Positions 19,955 through 29,154 are shown, numbered from the stretch's first letter. The stretch: 44,191 bases of DNA from Bordetella parapertussis (GCA_945870465.1 CAMBSS010000012.1:1-44191), one strand, 5' to 3'. Made by a program: numbers and translations. The notes: generated from the letters alone by a model not told the origin.

Positions 19955-19980
19955 CCCGGACGCTAAAGCGCCGGGGCCCC
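19955..19980 (-). terminator. Hairpin containing the prlC stop codon
   Basis: CCCCGG-CGC and GCG-CCGGGG form a strong stem around TAAA with one mismatch. On the minus strand the stem encodes the last residues GAPAL and the loop holds the TAG stop of prlC. It likely terminates or protects the prlC transcript. It resembles hairpins beside rpiA at 33.7 kb. Confidence 0.6.
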
Positions 19981-22020
19981 TGCTCGGTCGCTCATGCCGC
20001 TATGTCTTAACAATGCGTCGATACTGGGTGCGCGGCCGCGGAACGCGACAAACGATTCGAGCGCGGGGCGGCTGCCGCCGACCGCGAGTATCTCGTCGCG
20101 AAAGCGCAGGCCGATCTCGGGATTCAGCACGCCGCGTTCTTCAAACAGGCTGTAGACGTCTGCTGATAACACTTCCGCCCATTTGTAGCTGTAATAGCCG
20201 GCCGCATAACCACCGGCAAAAATATGCGAAAAGCTCTGCGGGAAACGATTGAACGCAGGCGGCACGAGCACGGCCACCTGCCGGCGGATGTCGTCGAGCA
20301 GTGCCTGCGCGCTGCCGTCAGGCGCAAAGTCGTAGTGCAAATGAAAGTCGAACAGCGAGAATTCGACCTGGCGCAGCGTCTGCATGCCGCTCTGGAAATT
20401 CTTCGCCGCCAGCATTTTGTCGAACAGCGCGCGTGGTAGCGAGGCGCCGCTATCCACGTGGTGCGTCAGCGGCTTCAACGCATCCCACTCCCAGCAGAAA
20501 TTCTCCATGAACTGACTCGGCAGCTCGACCGCGTCCCATTCCACGCCGTTGATGCCGGAGACGCCGAGTTCTTCGACGCGCGTCAGCAGATGGTGCAGGC
20601 CGTGGCCGAATTCGTGGAACAGAGTGATCACTTCGTCATGTGTGAACAGCGCCGGCTTTTTCTTGCCGTCGACTTCGCCGACCGGTGCGGCAAAGTTGCA
20701 ATTGAGATAGGCAACCGGGGTCTGGATGCCGCTGCCGGCGCGCCGCCGCGTGATCGCATCGTCCATCCAAGCGCCGCCGCGCTTCGACGGCCGCGCATAG
20801 AGGTCTAGGTAAAACTGTCCAACCAGGTTCTGCGCACGGTCGCGGATGCTGAAAAAGCGCACGTCGGGATGCCACGTCGGTGCCGTGTCGGGCTGTATGG
20901 AAACTCCATAGAGCGTCTCGACCACGCGGAACATGCCGGGCAGCACCGTTGTTTCGGGAAAGTATTGCTTTACTTCCTGATCCGAAAAATCGTAGCGCGC
21001 GATGCGCAATTTCTCCGACACGTAGCCGATGTCCCACGCCTGCAGGTCCGCGAGCTTCAGTTCGTCGCGCGCGAATTGTTTCAGTTCTGCGAGGTCGCTC
21101 TCGGCAAACGGCCTGGCGCTGGCCGCCAGATCGGCGAGAAACTTCAATACCTGCTGCGGCGATTCGGCCATCTTGGGTTCGAGCGAATACTCGGCAAAAC
21201 TCGCGAAGCCCAGCAATTGTGCAAGTTCGCGTCGCAGTGCCACGATCTCGGTGATCAATTGCGTATTGTCCCATTCGGGCTTGCCGAACTCGGCGGCACG
21301 CGTCGCGTAGGCGCGGTAGAGGGTTTCGCGCAGCGCGCGGTTGTCGGCGTACTGGAGAACCGGCATGTAAGAAGGCGCATGCAAGGTGAATTTCCAGCCC
21401 GTCTTGCCATCCGCCGCGGCTGCTTCATGCGCGGCCTGCAGCGCGTCGGCGGGAATGCCCGCCAACGGGTCCGCCGCTTCCACGTAATGCGCGAATGCAT
21501 TAGTGGCATCGAGAATGTTGTCGGAAAAACGCGAAGACAGCGCCGAGAGTTTTTCGCGGACTGCGGTGAAACGCGCTTTCTTGTCCGCGGCGAGGTCGGC
21601 GCCGCCAAGCCGGAAGTCGCGCAGTTCGTGCTGGACGATCGCGCGCTGCGCGCTGGTGAGCTGCGCCATTTCAGGAGATGCGCCAAGCTGCTTGAATTTT
21701 TCGAACAGCCGCTGGTTCTGGCCGAGTTCGGTGTAAAACTGGGTCACCTTTGGCAGGTTCGCGTTATAGACTTCGCGCAGTTCGGGACTGTTCATCACCG
21801 CGTTCAGGTGCCCGACCTGTCCCCATGCGCGGTTGAGTTTCTCGGTTGCGTCCTGCAGGGGTGCCGCAAAATTCTGCCAGTTCGGCTGCGCGCCCGCAGC
21901 GGCGAGTTGCTCGACCACGGCGCGGCTGGCCGTCAGCATTTCGTTGACCGCGGGTGTCACATACGAGGGCTTGAAGGCGTCGAAGCGCGGCAGGCCGGAA
22001 AAGTCGAGCAAAGGGTTCAT
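19963..22020 (-). CDS. prlC: Oligopeptidase A (M3 metallopeptidase)
   Basis: PrlC is a cytoplasmic zinc peptidase that degrades short peptides, including cleaved signal peptides. The 685-residue protein has the thimet-oligopeptidase fold blocks. The zinc motif HEFGHGLHHLL starts at His469, the position I recall for the E. coli enzyme. GVEWDAVELPSQFMENFCWE and FAGGYAAGYYSYKWAEVLSADVY follow near the C-terminus. The start at 22020 gives MNPLLDFSGLPRFDAFKP, a normal N-terminus; a 24-codon longer reading is not conserved-looking. It is probably monocistronic, 94 bases after pyrC'. Confidence 0.96.
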   Translation of the reverse strand: MNPLLDFSGLPRFDAFKPSYVTPAVNEMLTASRAVVEQLAAAGAQPNWQNFAAPLQDATEKLNRAWGQVGHLNAVMNSPELREVYNANLPKVTQFYTELGQNQRLFEKFKQLGASPEMAQLTSAQRAIVQHELRDFRLGGADLAADKKARFTAVREKLSALSSRFSDNILDATNAFAHYVEAADPLAGIPADALQAAHEAAAADGKTGWKFTLHAPSYMPVLQYADNRALRETLYRAYATRAAEFGKPEWDNTQLITEIVALRRELAQLLGFASFAEYSLEPKMAESPQQVLKFLADLAASARPFAESDLAELKQFARDELKLADLQAWDIGYVSEKLRIARYDFSDQEVKQYFPETTVLPGMFRVVETLYGVSIQPDTAPTWHPDVRFFSIRDRAQNLVGQFYLDLYARPSKRGGAWMDDAITRRRAGSGIQTPVAYLNCNFAAPVGEVDGKKKPALFTHDEVITLFHEFGHGLHHLLTRVEELGVSGINGVEWDAVELPSQFMENFCWEWDALKPLTHHVDSGASLPRALFDKMLAAKNFQSGMQTLRQVEFSLFDFHLHYDFAPDGSAQALLDDIRRQVAVLVPPAFNRFPQSFSHIFAGGYAAGYYSYKWAEVLSADVYSLFEERGVLNPEIGLRFRDEILAVGGSRPALESFVAFRGRAPSIDALLRHSGMSDRAGAPAL

Positions 22021-22114
22021 AGGCGCGTTCTGAGGGTAAAAAGCGGGGACAGGATGGAGGATAGAGCCAATAAGATGGGCGCGAAAGCCCAAAATTCAAC
22101 TGCGAGCAGCGCTG

Positions 22115-23392
22115 CTAATTCGATTCGTAAACGATCTGGCCTTCGACCAGCGTATAACGCACTTTGCCCTTGATTTCGACGCCCGTGTAAGGCGTGTTCT
22201 TGCCCTGGCTTTTCAGCGCTGCGGGCTCGACTTTCCAGTAGCGCTCCGCATCAAATACGCACAGGTCGGCGCTCTTGCCGGGCGCAAGTGTGCCGGCGTC
22301 GATGCCAAGTACGCGCGCCGGCTCGGTAGTAATACGTGCGAGTCCTTTGGCCAGCGGCAGCTTGGCCTCTTCCATCCACTTCAGCGTGAGCGGCAGCAGG
22401 AGTTCGACGCCGGTGGCGCCGGTTTCGGCCTCACCGAACGGCAGCTGCTTGGCGTCGACGTCGACCGGTGTGTGGTCAGAACACAGCGCGTCTACCGTGC
22501 CATCGGCGAGCGCTGCGCGCAACGCATCGCGGTCGCGCTGGCTGCGCAGGGGCGGTGTCAGGTGGCAATTGGGATCGAAGTAGCCGATATCCATTTCCGA
22601 CAGGTGGGCATGATGAATGGCGATGTCGCAGGTCACCTTGATCCCCTGTTGCTTGGCCTGGCGCACCATGTCGACACCCTCGGCGCTCGACATTCTGCAC
22701 AAGTGGATGCGCGCGCCGGTTTCGCGCGCCAGCAGCAGGATGGCCGATACGGCGAGCGTTTCCGCGCAGACCGGGATCGCGGCGAGCCCCAGGCGGGTGG
22801 CGACCTGGCCGTCGTGCGCAACGCCGCCGCGCGCGAGCGCCGCATCCTGCGGCCGCAGCCACACCGCGAAATCGAAAGTCGCCGCGTATTGCAAGGCGCG
22901 CAGCAGCAGTTGCGTGTCGGTGAGCGGCGCATCCGCGTGCGAGAACGCAACGCAGCCGGCATCGGTCAGTTCAGCCATCTCGGTCAGATGCGTGCCCTTC
23001 AAGCCGAGAGTCAGCGCGCCTATCGGGTAGACATGCGCCTGGTTCAGGTTGCGGGCGCGGAACTTGAGCATCTCGACCAGACCCGGCTCGTCGAGCGGCG
23101 GATCGGTATCGGGCGGGCACGCCAGGCTAGTCACACCGCCGGCTGCGGCCGCCTGCATTTCCGATTCGAGGGTCGCCATGTATTCGAACCCGGGCTCGCG
23201 CAGGCGCACCGCGAGATCGACCAAGCCCGGACAGACGACAAGGCTGCTTGCGTCCACGGTGCGGTTGGCGGTGAAGCCGGCGGGTGCCGTGCCGATAGCC
23301 ACTATCTTGCCGGCGGCGATGAACACGTCCTGTTTCGCGTCGGTGCCGCTCGCGGGATCGATCAGGCGGCCGTTTTTGATGTGTATCTTCAT
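22115..23392 (-). CDS. pyrC': Dihydroorotase-like PyrC', probably non-catalytic ATCase subunit
   Basis: The 425-residue protein has the amidohydrolase fold of dihydroorotase. However, the metal-binding HxH after the first strand is replaced: PGLVDLAVRLREPG where active enzymes have a DxHxHxR-type motif. Another ligand region reads IHLCRMSSAEG. The SDHTP segment near the C-terminus is kept. In Pseudomonas and relatives such PyrC' proteins are inactive and hold aspartate transcarbamoylase together as a dodecamer. Here it lies just after pyrB, fitting that role. The start at 23392 excludes 18 upstream codons encoded by heptamer repeats. Confidence 0.9.
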   Translation of the reverse strand: MKIHIKNGRLIDPASGTDAKQDVFIAAGKIVAIGTAPAGFTANRTVDASSLVVCPGLVDLAVRLREPGFEYMATLESEMQAAAAGGVTSLACPPDTDPPLDEPGLVEMLKFRARNLNQAHVYPIGALTLGLKGTHLTEMAELTDAGCVAFSHADAPLTDTQLLLRALQYAATFDFAVWLRPQDAALARGGVAHDGQVATRLGLAAIPVCAETLAVSAILLLARETGARIHLCRMSSAEGVDMVRQAKQQGIKVTCDIAIHHAHLSEMDIGYFDPNCHLTPPLRSQRDRDALRAALADGTVDALCSDHTPVDVDAKQLPFGEAETGATGVELLLPLTLKWMEEAKLPLAKGLARITTEPARVLGIDAGTLAPGKSADLCVFDAERYWKVEPAALKSQGKNTPYTGVEIKGKVRYTLVEGQIVYESN

Positions 23393-23395
23393 AAA

Positions 23396-23534
23396 GTCTG
23401 GTAATGGGCAATGAGTTTTGGGCAATGAGCAATGAGTAATGGGCAATGGGAATCATCCGAGACTCGGTTATCTTCTACACGTGGTTTACTCATCACCATT
23501 ACGCATCACCCATCGCCCATAACTCATAACCATT
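23396..23534. repeat. Heptamer repeat array D inside the pyr operon
   Basis: Units of GGGCAATGAG/GTAATGGG type near pyrC' and the complementary CATCACCCATCGCCCATAACTC type near pyrB flank an unrelated 40-base centre at about 23452-23490. Unlike arrays A-C it sits between two co-directional genes, so it should be transcribed and could fold into an internal mRNA hairpin between pyrB and pyrC'. Confidence 0.78.
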
Positions 23535-24491
23535 TCAGTTTCCCGCCAGTATGCTCATGACGGCCATGCGGATCGCAATGCCGAAGGTCACCTGCGGCAG
23601 GATTACGGACTGGCTGCCGTCCGCAACGTCGGAATCGATTTCAACGCCGCGGTTCATCGGTCCGGGATGCAGCACGATGGCGTCCGGTTTGGCAAGCGCC
23701 AGTTTTTCCTTGGTGAGGCCGTAGAACTTGAAGAATTCTTGCGGCGACGGCAGGAAGGAGCCCTGCATGCGCTCGTTCTGCAGCCGCAGCATCATGATGA
23801 CGTCGACGTCTTTCAGGCCGCTCGCCATGTCGTGATAGACGTGCACGCCCAGGTTGTCAACGTTGGTCGGCAGCAGCGTCTTGGGCCCGATCACGCGCAG
23901 TTCCGGCACGCCCAATGTCGTCAGCGCGTGGATCTGCGAGCGCGCGACGCGCGAATGCAGGATATCGCCGACGATCGCCACGCGCAGCTTGGTGAAATCC
24001 TGCTTGTAGTGGCGGATGGTGAACATGTCCAGGAGGCCCTGCGTCGGATGCGAATGACGGCCATCGCCGGCATTGACGACGTGGATGTCCTCGCTGACGT
24101 GGCGCGCGATCAGATGCGGTGCGCCGCTTTGCGCATGGCGCACGATGAACATGTCGGCCTGCATCGCCGCCAGGTTGGCGACGGTGTCGAGCACCGACTC
24201 GCCCTTGGATTGCGACGACACGTTGATGGCGAGGTTGATCACGTCCGCCGACAGGCGCTTGGCGGCGATTTCGAAAGTGGTGCGCGTGCGCGTCGATGGT
24301 TCGAAAAACAGGTTGAAAATGGCCTTGCCGCGCAACAGCGGCACTTTTTTGACTTCGCGCTGGGTGACGCCGACGAACGACTGCGCGGTGTCGAGTATCT
24401 GGCGCAGAATGTCGCCAGGCAGGCCCTCGATCGACAGCAGGTGATGCAGTTCGCCGTTTTTGTTGAGCTGCGGGTTAGCGTTGAGAAACAT
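23535..24491 (-). CDS. pyrB: Aspartate carbamoyltransferase catalytic chain
   Basis: PyrB condenses carbamoyl phosphate and aspartate, the first committed step of pyrimidine synthesis. The 318-residue protein has the carbamoyl-phosphate loop [19 protein letters not shown], then the SQSKGES loop, [14 protein letters not shown], and [12 protein letters not shown]. The aspartate-binding [10 protein letters not shown] and [12 protein letters not shown] close the set. An N-terminal extension of about 15 residues before HLLSIEGL is usual for the class that binds PyrC'. No pyrI gene is present, consistent with a PyrB-PyrC' holoenzyme. It is preceded by pyrR. Confidence 0.97.
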   Translation of the reverse strand: MFLNANPQLNKNGELHHLLSIEGLPGDILRQILDTAQSFVGVTQREVKKVPLLRGKAIFNLFFEPSTRTRTTFEIAAKRLSADVINLAINVSSQSKGESVLDTVANLAAMQADMFIVRHAQSGAPHLIARHVSEDIHVVNAGDGRHSHPTQGLLDMFTIRHYKQDFTKLRVAIVGDILHSRVARSQIHALTTLGVPELRVIGPKTLLPTNVDNLGVHVYHDMASGLKDVDVIMMLRLQNERMQGSFLPSPQEFFKFYGLTKEKLALAKPDAIVLHPGPMNRGVEIDSDVADGSQSVILPQVTFGIAIRMAVMSILAGN

Positions 24492-24511
24492 CGGGTGTCG
24501 CGGTCCTTGTA

Positions 24512-25009
24512 TCAGTCTTTGCTCAGCGCCAGGCTCAAATGCCCTTGCGCGTCGCGCTGCAATTCCACGTTTTGCTTCACATCGATCACCGCGCCGACGA
24601 ATTGCGCGGCGATCGGCAGCTCGCGCCCGCTGCGGTCGACCAGCGAGGCAAGCCGGATGCTCGCCGGCCGGCCGTAATCGAAAAGCTCGTTCATCGCCGC
24701 GCGGATGGTGCGGCCCGTATACAGCACGTCGTCGACCAGTATGAGGTCGCGGCCTTCGACTTCGAACGGGATGTCCGACGCCACCACCTTGCGCTTGAGT
24801 CCCTTGTGCTGGAAGTCATCGCGGTAAAACGAAACGTCGAGCGTGCCGCACGGCACCTTGAGTTTGAGCGCCTCATGCAAACGCTCGGCCAGCCACACGC
24901 CGCCGGTGACGATGCCGATCAGGCCGGTCTCGGCGGACACCTGTGGGCGCATTTGCTCGATCAGCGCGGCGAGCAGTTGTTCGGCGTCTGGCAGCGGCTT
25001 GGCGGTCAT
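24512..25009 (-). CDS. pyrR: PyrR-like phosphoribosyltransferase / pyr regulator
   Basis: The 165-residue protein has the type I phosphoribosyltransferase PRPP loop [19 protein letters not shown] and the PyrR-like [18 protein letters not shown] and [21 protein letters not shown]. In Gram-positives PyrR controls pyr mRNA and has uracil phosphoribosyltransferase activity. In betaproteobacteria its regulatory role is less established, and I saw no clear PyrR-type attenuator upstream. The ATG at 25009 overlaps the ruvX stop (ATGA). It lies in yqgE-ruvX-pyrR-pyrB-pyrC'. Confidence 0.93.
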   Translation of the reverse strand: MTAKPLPDAEQLLAALIEQMRPQVSAETGLIGIVTGGVWLAERLHEALKLKVPCGTLDVSFYRDDFQHKGLKRKVVASDIPFEVEGRDLILVDDVLYTGRTIRAAMNELFDYGRPASIRLASLVDRSGRELPIAAQFVGAVIDVKQNVELQRDAQGHLSLALSKD

Positions 25010-25521
25010 TGCTGTGCCTGCGCCATTTTTATGCGGCGCGCCTGTTCGTCGAGCCAAGCCTGCAGGATGTGCAGGGCCGCGACCTGATCGACGACGAGTT
25101 TTCTTCTGTGACCGGCGACGCCGGCTTCGGCGAGGCTCATCTCGGCGGCGGCCGACGTCAGCCGCTCATCGACGAGTTCAACCGGCAAATTGAAACGCCC
25201 GCCAAGTTCACGTGCGAATTTGCGCGCGAGACGCGATATTTCATGCTCGGTGCCATCGAGATGGGAGGGCAAGCCGACTACCAGCAGTGCCGGCCGCCAT
25301 TCCTGCAAAAGTGTTTCGATCGCGGCATAACGGCTTTTCTTGTCTTCGGCGACGATGGTCGTCAGCGGATGCGCGATACCCACGCCGGTATCGCCGACCG
25401 CGGCGCCGATGCGCTGCTCGCCGAAATCGAAAGCGAGCACTGTCGTGCTTGCGCCGTGAAGCGTGAGGCGTGAGGCGTGAGGAGGTTCGGCCTGCTGCGT
25501 GGGCGGCGGCAATTCACGCAT
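25006..25521 (-). CDS. ruvX: Holliday-junction-resolvase-fold protein (16S rRNA maturation, YqgF)
   Basis: The 171-residue protein is YqgF/RuvX, an RNase H-fold nuclease needed for pre-16S rRNA 5'-end processing. The core begins [17 protein letters not shown] and continues [22 protein letters not shown] and [13 protein letters not shown], with the acidic residues of the active site. About 25 residues precede the core, part of them encoded by heptamer-like repeats (CCTCACG units). The start is uncertain: the ATG at 25521 overlaps yqgE by 8 bases, and a GTG at the start of the VLAFD segment is an alternative. Confidence 0.9.
   Translation of the reverse strand: MRELPPPTQQAEPPHASRLTLHGASTTVLAFDFGEQRIGAAVGDTGVGIAHPLTTIVAEDKKSRYAAIETLLQEWRPALLVVGLPSHLDGTEHEISRLARKFARELGGRFNLPVELVDERLTSAAAEMSLAEAGVAGHRRKLVVDQVAALHILQAWLDEQARRIKMAQAQQ
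25454..25485. repeat. Heptamer-like units within the ruvX 5' region
   Basis: GTGAAGC, GTGAGGC, GTGAGGC and GTGAGGA run in tandem on the plus strand (CCTCACG on the coding strand). They encode part of HASRLTLHG in the N-terminal extension of RuvX. The period is 7, as in arrays A-D, but the unit sequence differs. Confidence 0.65.
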
Positions 25522-26074
25522 GTCCGGCGCTCTCAGACAAGGTGGCGTAATCCACGCCCAGTATTTTCATCGCCGCCGCCAGCCGTTGCGCAGCCGGTAA
25601 TTCGAACATGACGTCGTCGCGCGCCGCCACCGTCAGCCAAGCGTTCTGGGCGAGTTCGTATTCGATCTGGCCCGGCGCCCACCCGGCATAGCCGAGAGTC
25701 ACCAGCATCTGGCGCGGACCTTCGCCGCGCGCGACTGCCTCGAGGATGTCCTTCGAAGTGGTTAGTCCGATTTCGGGGCTGATCGACAGCGTGGACTGCC
25801 AGTTGCCCACCGGGCCATGCAGCACGAAGCCGCGATCGGTTTGCACCGGGCCGCCGTAATGCACCGCGATCGAGTTGCATTGCGCGGAAGCGGCGGGAAT
25901 ACTGACCTGGTCGAGCAATTTGGCGAGCGTCATGTCGAGCGGGCGATTGATCACCAGGCCGAGCGCGCCCTGCTCGTTGTGCTCGCAGATATAGGTGAGG
26001 GTCCTGGAAAAATGCGGATCCGCCATGTTGGGCATGGCGATCAGGAAGTGGTGCGTGAGATTCACCGATTGCAT
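25514..26074 (-). CDS. yqgE: YqgE/AlgH family protein (DUF179)
   Basis: The 186-residue protein has family hallmarks [36 protein letters not shown] and [35 protein letters not shown], then [22 protein letters not shown] follow. The biochemical function is not settled; the Pseudomonas AlgH homologue is linked to alginate regulation. It is the first gene of the ruvX-pyrR-pyrB-pyrC' string, a common proteobacterial order. The start is the ATG that yields the conserved N-terminus. Confidence 0.93.
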   Translation of the reverse strand: MQSVNLTHHFLIAMPNMADPHFSRTLTYICEHNEQGALGLVINRPLDMTLAKLLDQVSIPAASAQCNSIAVHYGGPVQTDRGFVLHGPVGNWQSTLSISPEIGLTTSKDILEAVARGEGPRQMLVTLGYAGWAPGQIEYELAQNAWLTVAARDDVMFELPAAQRLAAAMKILGVDYATLSESAGHA

Positions 26075-26212
26075 TTTTAATTTCTGGTTCCGCCTGCCTC
26101 GAGCCGGAGACTCAGACCGGCGCTATTGTAAACGCGCGGGCGTCCGTTCACAATCGTTTCGTCGGGCTGTTTCACCTAACCGACGCCCGCCGGGCGTCCC
26201 CAGAACACACAA

Positions 26213-27637
26213 GTGACCTACGATATCTCCGTGGTGTGGTTCCGGCGCGATTTGCGCTGTTTCGATCATGCCGCCCTCCACGCCGCGCTGAAGCAGAGCC
26301 GGCGCGTCCACTGCGCATTCGTGTTCGATCGCGAAATTCTCGGCGGGTTGCCGCGGCGCGACGACCGGCGCGTCGAGTTCATCTGGCTCTGCGTGCGTGA
26401 ACTGCAGGAGGAACTGGCGCGCCACGGCGGCGGGCTGCAGGTCCTGCATGGCTGCGCGCGCGAGGAGATCCCGGCGCTGGCGGTACGCCTTAAGGCCGAT
26501 GCCGTGTTCACCAATCACGATTACGAGCCGGCCGCGGTCGAGCGCGACGCCGCGGTGGGCGCCGCGCTGGCGCGCGAGGGCAGGGCATTCGTCACCTGCA
26601 AAGACCAGGTCATCTTCGAAAAAGACGAGGTGCTGACCCAGGATGGCCGGCCGTTCAGCGTATTTACGCCTTACAAGAACGCCTGGCTGAAGCGCCTCGA
26701 CGGTTTTTTCATGCAGGCCTATCCGGTTGAAAAATATTTCGACCGGCTGGCGCCGCCCGCCGGCCATGAGATGCCGGCGCTGCAGGACATCGGGTTCAGA
26801 CCGACCAATCTGTCCGAACTTGGCATCCCGCCCGGGATGTCAGGCGCGCGCAAGCTGTTCGCGAATTTCAAAAAACGCATGGCCGACTATCACGAGCGGC
26901 GCGATTTTCCGGCATTGAAAGGCCCGTCTTACCTGTCGGTGCATCTGCGTTTCGGCACGATATCGATACGCGCCCTGGCGCGCGAGGCATGGCAGGCGGC
27001 GGATCGCGGCGCGGCGGTGTGGCTGTCGGAACTCATATGGCGCGATTTCTATTTCATGATCCTGCACCATCATCCGCGCGTGGCGGCGCGCGCGTTTCAT
27101 CCCGTGTACGATGCGCTCAAATTCCCGAACGACGAAAACCTGTTTCGCGCCTGGTGCGAGGCGCGCACCGGTTATCCGCTGGTCGACGCGGCCATGCGCC
27201 AGTTGAACCAGACCGGCTACATGCATAACCGGCTGCGTATGGTCGTGGCGTCGTTTCTGGTGAAAGATCTGCACGTCGACTGGCGCTGGGGCGAAAAATA
27301 TTTTGCCGATGAACTCAATGATTTCGATCTCGCGGCCAACAACGGCGGCTGGCAATGGGCGGCATCCACCGGCTGCGATGCGCAGCCGTATTTCCGAATT
27401 TTCAACCCGGTCACGCAATCGCAGAAATTCGACGCCGAGGGAAAATTCATCCGCAAGTACGTCCCGGAGCTGAAAGACTGCGACAACAAATTCATCCACG
27501 CGCCGTGGCTGATGAGCGCTGCGCAGCAGGCGCAGGCAGGCGTCGTGATCGGCCGCGACTATCCGGCACCCGTCGTCGACCACGCGGTAGCGCGCGGCGT
27601 CACGCTCGAACTTTACGCGCGGGCAAAGGGCGGTTGA
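26213..27637 (+). CDS. phr: Deoxyribodipyrimidine photolyase (class I CPD type)
   Basis: The 474-residue flavoprotein repairs UV-induced pyrimidine dimers using blue light. The N-terminal antenna-binding Rossmann domain begins SVVWFRRDLRCFDHAAL. The C-terminal FAD-binding domain has YLSVHLRFGTIS, ELIWRDFYFMI and AMRQLNQTGYMHNRLRM. It continues with DWRWGEKYFADELNDFD and LAANNGGWQWAASTGCD, and ends near YFRIFNP; these include the electron-transfer Trp and FAD contacts. The start is GTG; no ATG lies nearby in frame before the conserved motif. It converges on trkH. Confidence 0.96.
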   Translation: MTYDISVVWFRRDLRCFDHAALHAALKQSRRVHCAFVFDREILGGLPRRDDRRVEFIWLCVRELQEELARHGGGLQVLHGCAREEIPALAVRLKADAVFTNHDYEPAAVERDAAVGAALAREGRAFVTCKDQVIFEKDEVLTQDGRPFSVFTPYKNAWLKRLDGFFMQAYPVEKYFDRLAPPAGHEMPALQDIGFRPTNLSELGIPPGMSGARKLFANFKKRMADYHERRDFPALKGPSYLSVHLRFGTISIRALAREAWQAADRGAAVWLSELIWRDFYFMILHHHPRVAARAFHPVYDALKFPNDENLFRAWCEARTGYPLVDAAMRQLNQTGYMHNRLRMVVASFLVKDLHVDWRWGEKYFADELNDFDLAANNGGWQWAASTGCDAQPYFRIFNPVTQSQKFDAEGKFIRKYVPELKDCDNKFIHAPWLMSAAQQAQAGVVIGRDYPAPVVDHAVARGVTLELYARAKGG

Positions 27638-27644
27638 ACAGCGC

Positions 27645-27708
27645 GGCGGCGTTTAACGCCGCCACAAAGCCGGCGTGAGGGTCAGCGACGCCAAAAAGCT
27701 GGCGTAAA
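27645..27708. terminator. Hairpin cluster between phr and trkH
   Basis: GGCGGCG-TTTAA-CGCCGCC forms a perfect 7-bp stem just after the phr stop. Two further imperfect units follow: CCGCCACAAAGCCGGCGTGA and ACGCCAAAAAGCTGGCGTAA, about 80% identical to each other, each with a GCC/GGC stem. The last encodes the C-terminus of TrkH. They probably act as a bidirectional transcript end. Confidence 0.6.
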
Positions 27709-29154
27709 AATGATCAGCAGCGCGAAGAGTTCGAGCCGGCCGAGCAGCATCGCAATTGTGCACACCCAGGTCTGGAAATCCGTCAGCACCGCATAAGTCG
27801 TCGCCGGGCCGACCTGGTTCAGTCCGGGGCCGGTGTTGTTGATGCTGGCGATCACCGCCGAGAATGCGCTGAGCGCATCGAGCCCGGTCGCCACCAGCAG
27901 AAAGGTCATCACGATCACGCAGGCGCCGTATATGGACATGAACGCCAGCACCGCGAACACGATTTGATTCGGCACCACCGCGCCGCCCAGCTTGACCGGC
28001 ACTTGCGCGGCGGGATGGACGAGTTTCACCAGCTCGCGCATGCCCTGCCGCACCAGCAGCAGCGCGCGGATCATCTTGATGCCGCCGCCGGTCGAGCCCG
28101 AACATGACGCGAAGCAACACAGAAACAGCATCCACAGCGGCGCAAAAACCGGCCACAGGTTGTAATCGGTATTGGCATAACCGGTGGTCGTCGCAATCGA
28201 GACCGTGTTGAAACTCGCGTAGCGCAGGGCCGTCCAGAAATCCGGATAAACGCCTTTGGCCCACAGAAAGCACGCGATCATCACGCAGCTTCCCAGCGTG
28301 ATCAACAGAAACCAGCCGGCTTCGGAGTCGGCGCGATACGGCCGCGCACTGCGCTCGCGACAGGCCTGGAAATGGGTGGCGAAATTGATGCCGGCAATCA
28401 GCATGAACACGATGGCGATGCCCTCGATCAGCGGCGAATCAAAAAAGCCGTAACTCGCGTCGTGGGTGGAAAAGCCGCCCAGCCCCATGGTCGAAAATGC
28501 GTGGGTGATCGCGTCCAGCCAGTTCATGCCGGCCAGCCGGTACGCGCCTATGCATGCGAGAGTAATGCCGGCGTATACCAACCACAGCACTTTCGCCGTT
28601 TCGGTGATGCGCGGCGTCAGCTTGGAGTCTTTCATCGGGCCCGGCGTTTCCGCCTTGTAGAGCTGCATGCCGCCGACGCCCAGCAGCGGCAGGATGGCGA
28701 CCGCGAGCACGATCAAGCCCATGCCGCCGAGCCACACCAGCTCGCAACGCCAGAAATTGATCGACGGCGGCAACTGGTCTAGGTTCACCAGCACGGTGGA
28801 GCCGGTGGTGGTGATGCCTGAAACGGTTTCGAAATAAGCGTCGGTAAAACTGAGTCCGTGGATATGGAACATCAAAGGCAGGGTCGCAAACGCGGGCAGT
28901 ATCGACCACACCAGGAATACGAGCAGGAAGCCGTCGCGCGGCTGCAGTTCGCGCCGGCGGTGCATGGTCACCACCCGCATCAGCACGCCGGCCGCTAACG
29001 CAATAATGATGGACTGGACGTAGGTGAGCAGCGCCGTGTCGTCATAGATATACGCAACGATCAGCGGCGCGGTCATGGTCAGGCTGAACATCATGACGAT
29101 GGTGCTGAACACGTTGACGACCGGCGCGATGCGCAGTACGGCGGCGGGTATCAT
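27682..29154 (-). CDS. trkH: Trk potassium uptake protein TrkH
   Basis: TrkH is the inner-membrane K+-translocating subunit of the Trk system. The 490-residue polytopic protein shows the four pore loops with filter glycines: SGITTTGSTVL, STMGLGGFSTHD, IATTTGYAN and SINNTGPGLNQ. The intramembrane-loop SGSTGGGIKM is also present. Ten or so hydrophobic spans are visible. It follows trkA by 33 bases on the same strand, so TrkA can gate it through nucleotide binding. The last residues TPAFWRR lie in a small repeat whose second copy, out of use, would read TPALWRR. Confidence 0.96.
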   Translation of the reverse strand: MIPAAVLRIAPVVNVFSTIVMMFSLTMTAPLIVAYIYDDTALLTYVQSIIIALAAGVLMRVVTMHRRRELQPRDGFLLVFLVWSILPAFATLPLMFHIHGLSFTDAYFETVSGITTTGSTVLVNLDQLPPSINFWRCELVWLGGMGLIVLAVAILPLLGVGGMQLYKAETPGPMKDSKLTPRITETAKVLWLVYAGITLACIGAYRLAGMNWLDAITHAFSTMGLGGFSTHDASYGFFDSPLIEGIAIVFMLIAGINFATHFQACRERSARPYRADSEAGWFLLITLGSCVMIACFLWAKGVYPDFWTALRYASFNTVSIATTTGYANTDYNLWPVFAPLWMLFLCCFASCSGSTGGGIKMIRALLLVRQGMRELVKLVHPAAQVPVKLGGAVVPNQIVFAVLAFMSIYGACVIVMTFLLVATGLDALSAFSAVIASINNTGPGLNQVGPATTYAVLTDFQTWVCTIAMLLGRLELFALLIIFTPAFWRR

